Source: Puccinellia tenuiflora
Lineage: Eukaryota; Streptophyta; Magnoliopsida; Poales; Poaceae
Direction: 5' to 3'
DNA length: 64,000 bases
Assembly: GCA_012064385.1 (NCBI GenBank)
Contig: QRDG01000961.1
Coordinates: forward strand, 186,001-250,000
Part shown: positions 35,441 through 46,107 of the stretch, piece after piece
Layout: the number at the start of each line of letters is the position of its first letter
Numbering within the stretch: position 1 is the first letter of the stretch
The notes under the pieces: generated by a model
Database searches by the model: none
What the model was told of the DNA's origin: nothing
Seen by the model: the letters and a program-made list of their open reading frames with translations, nothing else
Made by a program: the position numbers and the translations under genes

Positions 35441-35660
35441 GTGGAGGGGAAGCTTACCGGTCTTGACGATCGCGGGAGGAGGGCTGGCGGCGGCGGCGGT
35501 GGGGAGAGGAGGCCTGGCGGCGGCGGCGACGACGGGGAGAGGAGGGTGCTGGCGGCGGCGGCGGCGACGGGGAGAGGAGGGTTGGCGGCGGTGGCGGTGC
35601 GCGCGGGCCGCGGGAGTCGACGGTGGCGGCGGTGGCGCGCGGCAGTCGACGGTGCCCTAA
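35441..35660. repeat. GGC-rich low-complexity block within the CACTA element
   Basis: Imperfect (GGCGGC)n and GGGGAGAGGAGG repeats. They open long frames on both strands that I do not regard as genes. Confidence 0.7.
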
Positions 35661-35999
35661 CAACGAGTGGAAAATTAGTTGGGAATGAGGGAGAGCTCGA
35701 CCGGCCGGTCCGCGCGCGCTATGTAGTACTACATACCGCTGGCGAACCATATCTATGGTTCGCCAGTGACACTTAACTTACCGCTGGCGAACCGCTAAGA
35801 TAGTTCGCCAGTGGTAGGTGGCGCCGTTAGGGTTGCCCGAACCCGCACTTACCACTAGCGCACTAGGAACTTTGTGCGCCAGTGGTACTTGTCTTACCAC
35901 TGGCGAACAGGCATGCATGTTCGTCAGTGCTATTTACTGCTGGCGAACATTGTTTTCAGTGAGGCCCCGACGGCTATAGCCCTTTTCCTACTAGTGCAT

Positions 36000-36395
36000 G
36001 CGCCCGTCGCTGAGGCCCCGCAGCGCCACGCCGTCGAGACGCGCCCTATAAATAATGCCTGGCAAAACGTTATGCCAAATATGACGCCCTATAGGTAAAG
36101 AAACAACAACTTTGACAAGAGCATGGGTTTCAAAATTCGGTCTCCGATGTTTTGATAAGAAAGGAATGCGAGGGTCTTTAACAACACCGCCTCCATGTCA
36201 GCGGTGCTCGTGCAGCATATTAAGGATGAAGAAAAGAACTGGATCCTTGCCAGTAATAAAAATCTAGCGGAAATTGTTGGGTAGCAGGTTATGTTGTAAC
36301 ACTTATTTCCTTTCTTGATGGCCTAGGTCTTGATGTTTGCTTCTCAGTTATCTATATAATAGGCAAAGCTTTTGCCGCGTTTCAAAAAAAAAATT
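36000..36395 (+). mobile_element. LINE-like 3' end
   Basis: The text ends TTATCTATATAATAGGCAAA, then GCTTTTGCCGCGTTTC and an A-run at 36387-36395, resembling plant L1-type 3' ends. No coding domain is present and no target duplication was found. Its 5' part may belong to the unit interrupted by the CACTA element. Confidence 0.4.
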
Positions 36396-36725
36396 CCATC
36401 TCCCTTTTCTCATGGACAAGGCTCCTTGTTCTTCAAATTGTTGATCAGCTCCAAACTATCTGACCACCATGACTCTAGATAGATGGAGATCTAGGCAGGA
36501 TATAAACCTTCATTGCATGCTAAACGTTCAAGATCGATCTGTGGTCTACAAGCCAGCGAACTTTTTTCGAAGGAACCAAGCCACACTTCGACCGTCCAGG
36601 CTTTCTGGTCTCCGCTTCTCTTTCGGCCCGGCCCATGAACGCTCTTCTGCACTTGCGATTTCTGACTGCACCTCATGTTCGTCAGCTAGTCTCTGACTGT
36701 TCCTAACGAAGGTGTTCGTCTCAGC

Positions 36726-36911
36726 CAGGGGCGGAGGCAGGATCCAGCATTAAAGGGGGCCAAACATGGTAAATCATCATTAGGGGGGCCAACACAGCTA
36801 ATTTTTTCTAAAAATCTTAGCTAAATTAGCCTTAATTAAAAATATACTCATGTTTTACACTGCCATAAGGGGGGCCAGGGCACCTGCTGGTCCCCCCTAG
36901 CTCCGCCACTG
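36726..36911. mobile_element. hAT-type MITE
   Basis: 186 bp with inverted ends CAGGGGCGGAGGCAGGA and, inverted, CAGTGGCGGAGCTAGGG. It is flanked by a perfect 8-bp duplication GTCTCAGC (36718-36725 and 36912-36919). Terminal CAG(G/T)GGCGGAG and the 8-bp duplication are typical of hAT MITEs. The paralogous site at about 38602-38615 (GTGTTCGCCTCAGC) is empty. Confidence 0.93.
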
Positions 36912-37107
36912 GTCTCAGCGTCTCGATAGCAAAGGTCTGCATGAAGATTCCATCTAGCTATTGCAAAACGTGGGTCAATATTTTTGATTCATCTTTTTTC
37001 CTTTTGCATTATCACTTAATTAACACATGCCAAAAGATAAGACACAAATTATATCGAACTCTGGGCAATTTAATCAAAATTCGGTGAACTGATTGTGCCA
37101 CTTGACA

Positions 37108-37190
37108 GGACAAAGATGAATCAAAAGACAATCTTGACATGAAACTGCCTGTTGTTTCCTTTTCATTCGGCGACACTGCGGGTTCATCAT
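37108..37190 (+). pseudogene. Fragment of AlkB-like gene exon 4
   Basis: A stretch preceded by TGACAG matches the first 80 bases of the AlkB-like exon at 29875 (GACAAAGATGAA, then CTGCCTGTTGTTTC and GGCGACACTGC). It translates to a diverged DKDESKDNLDMKLPVVSFS and then breaks off. No other exon accompanies it. It marks a partial duplication of the block that carried the end of the AlkB-like gene plus an LOR gene. Confidence 0.85.
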
Positions 37191-37544
37191 GCGCAATATC
37201 CTAGTTTGGTCGTCTATGCGGTTCCACCAAGGAAGCTACGATCATTTTGTACGCACAGTTTGTTTGCAGCGTCAGTCTCGACACAGGTTAATAGCTAGTT
37301 AACACTTGCTAAAAGAATATTAATAGGTAACCCATAAATTACATCAAACTGTGGGTAAATTTACACAGTTTGGCGAACTAATACGAAAATAGGCAAACAT
37401 CTTGCATGAGACAGGTTAATAGGTAACACTTGCTATAAATAATTAATACAGAACTCTGGGTAAATTTACGCACTTTGGCGAACTAATACAAAAATAAGAG
37501 GCAAACATCTTGCATGAAACAGAAGGTATAACAACGGCGGCAGA

Positions 37545-38234
37545 TCAGCGCGAGTTCCGGGCGCGTTGACGACGACGACGACGGTCATCGTCGTCATGAC
37601 GTATCTCCGCCAGAATCATGGTGAGCGCCACGACGAAAGCTCGGTCCACACCGGCGTTGACGCTAATACTATACGCCAGCATATTGAACAGCATGTTCAA
37701 CAGTGTCCCCGAACAACTGATCCGAGCAAGATCGGCACCGCCGCGGGTGACGGTGTACGCGGTGCTGAAGAAGCCGCCCGAGTCGACGACGAAGTCGGGA
37801 CCCAGCTCACTGCCGCGGCCGGCGAGGTGCACGTGGACGTCGCCGCTGGTGAACAGCGATGGCTGCGCGACCGCGACGAAGAGCAGGTCGCTCCCGCTGG
37901 TGCTGTCCCCGCTGTACACCCTCCACCTCCGGCGGACCTCGAACAGGGTCGGCGACCGCTCCACGGTGAGCACGGGGCGGTGCGACGCCGCGGAGACGTC
38001 GAGGAGGAGGAGGCGGCGGCAGGGAAAGCTGAACAGGGGCCTCTGGATCCGCATCACCGTCTCGCCGCTGGCGTCCTTAACGGGGAATCCGTCGAACCAC
38101 GTCTCGGCCGCCGTGAACGACTTGTGGTGCGGCGCGCAGTACCGCGCGTCCACCACCGGCGCCGCCGTTGTGAACAGTGCCCGTGTCGATCGACATCGAG
38201 ACAGAGCCACGGATCGCGTAAGGCTAGCTAACAT
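37545..38234 (-). CDS. LURP-one-related (LOR/DUF567) protein, copy A2
   Basis: Single exon, 229 residues, ATG at 38234. It is a close paralogue of the copy at 30997-31683 across its whole length: MLASLTRSVALSRCRSTRAL, ARYCAPHHKSFTAAETWFDG, RRWRVYSGDSTSGSDLLFV, the C-terminal VNAGVDRAFVVALTMILAEI, and the Arg-rich tail. Full length, with no stop or frameshift. The family fold is the Tubby-like LOR domain; the function of this member is unknown. It sits head-to-tail with the other copies on the minus strand. The block from the LOR gene to the AlkB exon fragment mirrors the 30-31.7 kb arrangement. Confidence 0.88.
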   Translation of the reverse strand: MLASLTRSVALSRCRSTRALFTTAAPVVDARYCAPHHKSFTAAETWFDGFPVKDASGETVMRIQRPLFSFPCRRLLLLDVSAASHRPVLTVERSPTLFEVRRRWRVYSGDSTSGSDLLFVAVAQPSLFTSGDVHVHLAGRGSELGPDFVVDSGGFFSTAYTVTRGGADLARISCSGTLLNMLFNMLAYSISVNAGVDRAFVVALTMILAEIRHDDDDRRRRRQRARNSR

Positions 38235-38318
38235 ATTTAATCTGGCTCTAGCACCTTGATGATGGAACCATCAGGACTAGCTAGGTTTGATCGTATTTAC
38301 CGAGGATGCGTGGGATTA

Positions 38319-38337
38319 TTCCTTATTGTACAAGACA
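38319..38337 (-). promoter_or_regulatory. Conserved LOR upstream motif, copy A2
   Basis: TTCCTTATTGTACAAGACA, about 85 bases upstream of the ATG; one difference from copy A1. Confidence 0.5.
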
Positions 38338-38379
38338 CCATCCTTCCTGGGAACTCAGGTTACTGGAAAATGTGGAGAT

Positions 38380-38610
38380 ACGAATCCCGTGGAAATCGCG
38401 GTGGCTACAGCATTGCCGTCCTTCTCTCTATCATCAACGCGTCCACCCTGGGCCAGCGAACTTCCTCCAAGGAATTAAGCCACGCTTCGACCTACTGGGC
38501 TTCCTGGTCTTCGCTTTCGGCCCGGCCCATGGACGCCCCTTCTGCACTTGCGACCGCACCTCATGTTCGTCAGCTAGTCTCTGACTGTTCCTAACAAAGG
38601 TGTTCGCCTC
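38380..38610. repeat. Paralogous segment of 36480-36724
   Basis: CCAGCGAACTT, TTTCGGCCCGGCCCATG, TTCTGCACTTGCGA and CATGTTCGTCAGCTAGTCTC occur in the same order at 36555-36724 and here. They belong to the spacer of the LOR duplication unit. Confidence 0.8.
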
Positions 38611-38906
38611 AGCAAATGTTTGCAAGAACGTCCTTTTCAATCAACCTGGGTTCATCACTATTATTTGTGTTATCGTGCGTAATATTGATCTTAGCTTGGT
38701 CGCCTATGCGTCTCCACGAAAAGAAGCTGTGATCATTTCTATGCAGCGTTTGATTGCAGCATCAGTTGGGACTTGAGACAGGTCAACATGCAACACTGTA
38801 ACTAGATCAAACTTCGCGGTATATTTACCCAGTTTGGCGGACTAACTTGAAAATGCGATGCAATTATCTTGCATGGAACCAAAGGTAAAATAATGGCGGC
38901 AGCTGG

Positions 38907-39495
38907 TCAGCGTCGTCGACGACGAACGTCGTCGTGGCGTATCTCTGCAAGAATCACGGTGAGCGCGACGATGAAAGCTTGGTCGACGCCCGCGTTGACG
39001 CTAACGCTATACGCCAGCAAATTGAACACCAAATCGAGCAGTCCTGCCGTGCCGTCGCGGGAGACGGTGTACTTGTGGAAGCGGCGGCTGGAGACGACGA
39101 AGTCGGAGTTCCTGTCACCGTGGCCGGCGAGGTGCACGTGGACGTTGGCGCTGCGGAACAGTGATGGCTGCACGACCGCGGCGAAGAGCAGGTCAGTCCG
39201 GCTGGTGCTGTTCCCCCTGAACACCTCCCACCTCCGGTACATGTTGAACAGGGTGGGCTGGCGCACCACAGTGAGTACGGGGCGGCGCGACGCCGCGGAG
39301 ATGCCGAGGAGGAGGTGGCGGCGGAACCAGCCGAAGCCGGCCTTATCCGCCCGCATCACCTCCGCGCCGCGACCCACGAGTCACGACGGCGTAGTCGTTC
39401 AACAGAGTCTCGGTCACCGTGAACGTCGTCGCGTGCGTGGCGCAGTACCGCGCGTCCACCACCGGCGCCGCCGTCGTGGATAGTAACCTCGATGG
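38907..39495 (-). pseudogene. LURP-one-related pseudogene, copy A3
   Basis: The 5' part, in the frame APVVDARYCATHATTFTVTE, and the 3' part (GAEVMRADKAGFGWFRRHLL through VNAGVDQAFIVALTVILAEI) align to copies A1 and A2 but lie in different frames. The shift is between about 39375 and 39395. The 5' frame has no ATG and meets a stop upstream, so the start is also lost. The middle LOR block (YRRWEVFRGNSTSRTDLLFA) and the C-terminal helix are preserved. The upstream motif TTCCTTGCTGTACAAGACA is kept at 39603-39621. Confidence 0.85.
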
Positions 39496-39639
39496 ATGTC
39501 GTGTGGATCAGCCACATATTGCGTAATTTGCCTACAATACCTGAAAATGGAGTCATTAGAGTCTCTCATGCTAGGTTTCGATCCTATTTACCATGGATTT
39601 TTTTCCTTGCTGTACAAGACACTATCCGTGACACTTTGT

Positions 39640-41550
39640 ATATGCTCTACCAAATTAGCAACCTTGTGTTGGTTGGACATGACGATGTCATTTTTTCTTC
39701 TATTTTTATCTGTAGAAACACCGCACGACGAGTAGTCACACACCCACACCTACTCACACGTTCCAACTGATTATTGATAAAGAGAATATATTAATATCGC
39801 ATAGATACCAATTACACCCAGCCTCTGCACCAACAAGATATCGAAAGACATTCAGGATGCACACAACCAAGAAAAAAATAAAAAAGAGAGAAAACAAAAA
39901 ACAAAAGACCCCGTCGGAGTGATGGAGCACTCGCAACATCAACACTCTAACCACCACCAAATACAACACCCGGATCGCAAAAAGGCTCTCCAAAACAATG
40001 CCGTCAGCAAGGCCATTGCCAGATACAACCAATGAATGCCAGACCTTGGGCTTTCACCCTGAACAAAGACCGGGAGTCCAAAACAATGCCTTCAGCAAGG
40101 CCATTGTCAGGTACAGCCAATGAAGGCCAGACCTTAAGCTTTCACCCTGAACATCACGGCTCGGTACTTAGTACCACCAGAAAGCAGTCCACCTGTGTTG
40201 CCGTCCCCTCTTGTCAAGGCCGCTGCTGCAAGTCCCCAACACCAGACACACAGGAAAACCTGTGCCTAGAGTCTTCAACGCAACCAAACCTCCACTCCGC
40301 CAGCTCAAGCCTCCGATCACAGCCACCATGACTTTATTCACTACTTGTCAATGTCATGGAAATCTATTAGACATATCCCATGACAACGACAAGACAGCGA
40401 AGCTTCGCACCACACCCTCATGAAGCATCTCTGGCCATAGATGAGGGCGCGCACGACCGGATCAAATCCGATCTAGATATCCAATGACGCCATGCGCCAA
40501 ACCGGAGATCACCGATGGGAAGACCGGAACACGTCGGTAGCCAGATCATGGATGACCACATGTAGCGGATCGACGCTTGGTGCTCGAAGACCAGCAGGGC
40601 CACACCAGCAGATCGAAGTGAGATCCCAAGATCCACCACCCCAGATCTCAACGAGGCCGGTCGTCCACCTCCGGAGAGGAGGTCGCCAGCGCCCAAGTGA
40701 TACGAGCAAATCTGCAGGCCAGCTTCGCCACGCGCAGTAACCAGGGAGCAGGATGCGGGAACGCCGCCTCCGCCGCCCCTGAGGCTGCTGCCGCCGCCCC
40801 TCTGGCCGCAGTCGCCACGCACCACCGCCGCCGATTGAATGGAAGCGGTCACCGCCGCCTCCATGCCTGGCCGCGACCATCTGAAGCCCCGCCGCCGCCA
40901 CGTCGCGCGGGCCTTTTACCCGGCGGCGCCTCCGGCGGCGGCGGAGGGAGGGGGGAGGCGAGAGGAGGGGAGGAGGCCGCCGGGCAGGGGGAACCCCGGT
41001 GTGGCGCGGCGCCGCCACACGGGGGTTAGGGTTAGGAGCTGGTTCTCTCCTTTGTTTTTCGCTAGCTCTTCTTGAGCCTTCACAATCGGCTAGAACCTCG
41101 GCTCTCACTGAAAGTGCATTTCGCCTAAATGGGACATATATGCCACCGAATGTAGGGTTTGATTCTGGCATGTGTTATCTATCTCTGTGTGCAATTTCTT
41201 TGTTTTCTCGGCCGTGTAATTTTGGTTTATGTAGAAATAATTAATCCATTATAGTACATGCATGACAGCTCAAGTCTAGATTTTTTTTTGTTTCTACAAT
41301 TTGAAATCCTGCAATTTAACTGGCATGGACATTAGTTGCTAGCCTTGCTGATTAGAGCTCAGTTTATACCGCATAAATATGGAAGCATAAATGTTGTTCT
41401 ACTTCTATGTGACTGGGCCGACCTATGTGACTGATGAAGAAAATTCCGACATAGGTATCTGACCGCAACATTCAGGTAGTATTACAGTAACTGTAACAGC
41501 TTGTACGAATAAAATGCTATTTAGCACTTCCCGTGTCCACGCCACGAGAT
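39640..41550. other. Repeat-like intergenic DNA, no gene
   Basis: 39770-41080 has the look of a retroposon on the minus strand (GC-rich at 40750-41030, A/T-rich near 39780) but no domain. A direct duplication of about 74 bp with a 91-bp period (CAAAACAATGCC through TTTCACCCTGAAC) occupies 39989-40062 and 40080-40153. Long frames at 40500-41170 arise from the GC-rich part. Confidence 0.4.
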
Positions 41551-41929
41551 ACCTATGACTTGTTATTTTATGGTGATCCAAATCCGTTTCTATAAGTGAG
41601 AAGGCTAACGACGGAGCGAATCGAGTCCCGTCGCCGGTAGGCTTGGGCCGGTACGGTACGAGTTGTAACCGACCAGGACACCTATTGTTGCCGACCTAGT
41701 TTAGGTCAGGACCACTATAAATACGTCTTGTAAGCCGCCGCCGGAGATAAGCCACACATTGTAAATCCCGGCGCGTTTATAACCTCACCCCGAAATAGTG
41801 AAGTATTGCCGGCTGGCGCCCGTGGTTTTTTCTCTTCCTTGTTGGAAGGGTTTTCCACGTTAAAATCTCGTGTTCCCCGTTGGTTTGATCTTGCTTAATT
41901 TCATCGTTGTTTTGCTATCGCGTGTAACA

Positions 41930-42161
41930 TGACTGCCAGTGCCACCAGACGTTCTTGATCTATGCAATCGTGCATCCCTGTCCACCAGTCCAGACTCGCA
42001 GCTCCATTAAAAGGCGTGTTTTGATCAGGCTTACTTTTAGCTTTTGTACTTTGTCTTATAAGTGATTAGAATGAATGAAAATGTCGGTTAACAAAATGGA
42101 ATAATATTTGTAGACCGAAGAATCAGATGGCTTAGGAATTGAGATACTATGTTTGAAAAAA
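41930..42161 (+). repeat. Copy of the 3' genomic flank inserted after the 5' LTR
   Basis: TGACTGCCAGTGCCACCAGA through ACTATGTTTGAAAAAAT matches 45887-46107, apart from a few indels (ATC at 45932, and a 14-bp segment missing in the right copy). It ends abruptly at the Copia zinc-knuckle sequence. Confidence 0.92.
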
Positions 42162-42162
42162 T

Positions 42163-45100
42163 CACACCATTGATGATTGCTGGAAGGTGCAGAACAAGGA
42201 GAAAAGGAATGGTACTTACCAACCGAAGAATAAATCTGACAGTAATGGTAATGGTAAGGTTGCTGTTGTTGCTGGTGATAATAGTTCTGATGGTGAATGC
42301 TTAGCTGTTTTTGCTGCATGTGTTACCCGTGATGATGAGTGGATTCTAGATACTGCTTGTTCGTTCCATATTTGCTGTAACAAAGATTGGTTCAGTTCTT
42401 ATGAGATTGTGCAGACTGGAGATTTCGTGCGTGTGGGGAACGACAACAAATGTCATATTGTTGGCGTTGGATCTGTTCAGATCAAGACCCATGATGGGAT
42501 GACACGCACGCTGACGGGAGTGAAACACATACCATCTATGGCGAGAAACTTGATCTCGCTGAGTACCCTTGACTGTGACGGGTACAAGTATGCCGGAGGG
42601 AATAAACGCCTGAAGGTATCGAAAGGTTCTCTTATTGTTATGGTTGGTGATATGAATTCTGCCAAGTTATATATTCTTATAGGTAGCACTTTGTCTGGTA
42701 CTGCTGCTGTTATTACTAATGATGATCCAAGTACAACTAACCTTTGGCACAAACGACTTGGACATATGAGCGAACTTGGTATGGCAGAATTGGCCAAGAG
42801 AGAACTGCTGAAGGACTGCAATATGAGTAAGTTGCTGTTCTGTGAACACTGCGTGTTTGGTAAGCATAAGAGAGTTAAGTTCAATGCTTCCGTTCATACC
42901 ACTAAAGGTACATTAGATTATGTACATGCTGATTTGTGGGGACCTTCACGTAAGCCCTCTTATGGTGGTGCTCGTTATATGCTTACTATTATTGATGATT
43001 ACTCTAGAAGAGTTTGGCCTTATTTTATGAAAAATAAAGATGATACTTTTGCTGCTTTTAAAGAGTGGAAAGTTATGATTGAAAGGCAAACTGAGAGGAA
43101 GGTGAAGTTGCTTCGTACTGACAATGGTGGCGAATTTTGTTCGTATGAATTTGATGATTATTGCAGGCAGGAAGGCATTGTCAGGCATCACACCATCCCG
43201 TACACACCTCAGCAGAATGGTGTAGCGGAGCGGATGAACAGGACTATCATCTCCAAAGCTCGCTGCATGTTGTCCAACGCCTGCATGAACAGGCATTTTT
43301 GGCCTGAGGCTGCCAACACCGCCTGCTACTTGATCAATAGGTCACCGTCCATTCCCCTTGACAAGAAAACTCCTATTGAGGTATGGTCTGGTGAGCCGGC
43401 TGATTATTCACAATTGAAAGTTTTTGGTTGCACTGCCTATGCTCATGTTGATAATGGAAAGTTAGAGCCTAGAGCTGTTAAGTGTTTATTTCTTGGTTAT
43501 GGTTCCGGAGTGAAAGGATATAAGTTGTGGAATCCGGAAACTAAAAAGACTTTCTTCAGTCGGAGTGTTGTGTTTAATGAATCTGTTATGTATCAGGACA
43601 GTCTGACTACTGATGTTGTGCCAGATTCTTCTGATAAGGACGAACCACAGGTTCGTTTGCAGGTGGAGCAGATGGAGCACCTAGATGAGGAGGTAACAGA
43701 AACTGTTGATGAGGAGATTGTGCAAACCTCACCTCCTGTTTTGCAGCAACCGTCCATTGCTGCTGATCGGCCAAGGAGAAATATTGTTCCCCCTAACCGA
43801 TTAATTGAAGAATGTGATGTTGTTTATTTTGCTCTAAGTTGTGCTGAACATGTGGAGCATGAGGCTGAACCAGCTACATACATTGAAGCTATTGCTTCGG
43901 TTGATCGTGACAAGTGGATTGGTGCAATGCACGAGGAGATGCAATCACTTGAGAAGAATGGCACATGGGATGTTGTGCGCTTGCCTAAACAAAAGAAGGC
44001 CGTCCGCTGCAAGTGGATCTTCAAGAGAAAGGAAGGTTTGTCTCCTAATGAGCCTCCAAGGTTTAAGGCAAGGTTAGTAGCTAAAGGTTTCAGCCAAATT
44101 ACCGGTGTGGATTATAATGATGGGTTCTCCCCGGTTGTCAAGCATAGTTCTATTCGTACATTCTTCAGTATTGTTGCTATGCATGATCTTGAGCTTGAGC
44201 AGTTAGATGTGAAGACTGCGTTTTTGCATGGAGAACTTGAGGAGGAGATATACATGGACCAACCAGAAGGGTTCATAGTGCCTAGTAAGGAGGATTTCGT
44301 GTGCAAGCTAAAGAAGTCCCTTTACGGTTTGAAACAATCTCCTCGACAGTGGTATAAAAGGTTTGATTCTTTTATGATGTCACATGGCTTTAAGAAGTCT
44401 GAATATGATAGCTGTGTGTACATTAAATTTGTTGATTAATCACCTATATACTTGTTGCTATATGTTGATGATATGTTAATTGCTGCCAAGAGCATGAAAG
44501 AAATCACTACGTTGAAAAAACAGTTGAGTAGTGAGTTTGAGATGAAGGATCTTGGTCCTGCTAAGAAAATTCTAGGTATGGAAATTTCAAGAGACAGAAA
44601 ATCTAGATTGCTATTTCTTAGTCAGGAGAATTATATTAAGAAAGTTCTTCATCGCTTTAACATGCATGATGCAAAGTCTGTTAGTACGCCTATTGCTCCT
44701 CACTTTAAGTTGTCTGCATTGCAATGTCCTAGTACTGATGCAGATATTGAGTACATGTCTCGAGTTCCATATTCTAGTGTTGTTGGTTCCTTAATGTATA
44801 CCATGGTGTGTTCTCGACCTGATTTGTCTTATGCTATGAGTCTGGTCAGTCGATACATGGCTAATCCTGGTAAAGAACATTGGAAAGCTGTTCAGTGGAT
44901 TTTCAGGTACCTTCGCGGCACATCCAACGCTTGCTTGAAGTTTGGCAAGACTGGTGAGGGACTCTCAGGCTATGTGGATTCCGATTTTGCTGCCAACTTG
45001 GATAAGAGGAGGTCCCTCACAAGTTATGTGTTTACTGTTAGTGGATGTGCTGTTAGCTGGAAGGCTACCTTGCAGGGTGTTGTTGCACAATCTACTACTG

Positions 45101-45423
45101 AGGCTGAGTACATGGCTATTGCTGAAGCATGCAAAGAATCTGTTTGGTTGAAAGGTCTGTTTGCTGAGCTTTGTGGAGATGATACTTGTATTAACCTGTT
45201 CTGTGACAGTCAAAGTGCCATTTACCTTACTAAGGATCAGATGTTCCATGAGAGAACAAAGCACATTGATGTCAAATACCATTATGTGCGTGATGTTGTT
45301 GCACAAGGTAAGCCGAAGGTATGCAAGATAAGTGCTCATGATAATCCTGCTGATATGATGACAAAGCCAGTTCCTATTGCTAAGTTTGATCTTTGCTCGA
45401 GCTTAGTTGGTATAACTGTTTAG
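42163..45423 (+). pseudogene. Copia gag-pol remnant: zinc-knuckle tail, protease, integrase, RT, RNase H
   Basis: One frame runs from the end of a CCHC knuckle (HTIDDCW) through the protease with active site DTACS (normally D-T/S-G/A), the integrase HHCC (LWHKRLGHMSELG to CEHCVFGKHKR) and DDE core (LTIIDDYSRR, RTDNGGEF, QQNGVAERMNRT), to reverse transcriptase (WIFKRKEG, QLDVKTAFLHGELEEEIYM). A TAA at 44437-44439 interrupts RT ten codons before the LLLYVDDML active site. The same frame then continues to RNase H (VDSDFAANLDKRRS, SAIYLTKDQMFHERTKHID) and stops at 45423. Most of gag is missing. The domain order PR-INT-RT-RH defines Copia. Confidence 0.93.
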
Positions 45424-46107
45424 CCCAAGAGGCTAGTTGGCGCCGAAAGTGTTTTCTATGATGTTTCAGGGTGAAGGATTGTTGATGCTACAAGATGGAA
45501 TTTGGCTCAAGGTGGAGTGTTATTTTATGGTGATCCAAATCCGTTTCTATAAGTGAGAAGGCTAACGACGGAGCGAAGCGAGGCCCGTCGCCGGTAGGCT
45601 TGGGCCGGTACGGTACGAGTTGTAACCGACCAGGACACCTATTGTTGCCGACCTAGTTTAGGTCAGGACCACTATAAATACGTCTTGTAAGCCGCCGCCG
45701 GAGATAAGCCACACATTGTAAATCCCGGCGCGTTTGTAACCTCACCCCGAAATAGTGAAGTATTGCTGGCTGGCGCCCGTGGTTTTTTCTCTTCCTTGTT
45801 GGAAGGGTTTTCCACGTTAAAATCTCGTGTTCCCCGTTGGTTTGATCTTGCTTAATTTCATCGTTGTTTTGCTATCGTGTGTAACATGACTGCCAGTGCC
45901 ACCAGACGTTCTTGATCTATGCAATCGTGCATCATCCCTGTCCACCAGTCCAGACTCGCAGCTCCATTAAAAGGCGTACTTTTAGCTTTTGTACTTTGTC
46001 TTATAAGTGATTAGAATGAATGAAAATGTCGGTTAACAAAATGGAATAATATTTGTAGACCGAAGAATCAGATGGCTTAGGAATTGAGATACTATGTTTG
46101 AAAAAAT

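Larger units (their letters stand above)
32616..35996. mobile_element. Non-autonomous CACTA element carrying a tandem hairpin array
   Basis: The left end is CACTAGTAGTAAAATGG and the right end, inverted, is CACTAGTAGGAAAAGGGC. The 3-bp duplication CAT flanks it (32613-32615 and 35997-35999), as expected for CACTA elements. Subterminal regions (32630-32830 and 35730-35955) are filled with direct and inverted copies of ACCACTGGCGAAC, typical binding arrays for a TnpA-like protein. The 3.4-kb body lacks a recognisable transposase. Confidence 0.92.
41561..45886 (+). mobile_element. Rearranged Copia retrotransposon with 369-bp LTRs
   Basis: LTRs at 41561-41929 and 45518-45886 start TGTTATTTTATGG and end GTAACA; about five substitutions separate them. 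TGACT flanks the outside (41556-41560 and 45887-45891). The polypurine tract AAGGTGGAG abuts the 3' LTR. Between the 5' LTR and the internal region lies about 230 bp (41930-42161) that copies the genomic flank after the 3' LTR (45887-46107) rather than a primer-binding site and gag. The internal region resumes inside the gag zinc knuckle (GHTIDDCW). Confidence 0.9.

Noticed and set aside
35441..35776. Glycine/arginine-rich ORFs
   Set aside because: Low-complexity GGC repeats inside a CACTA element.
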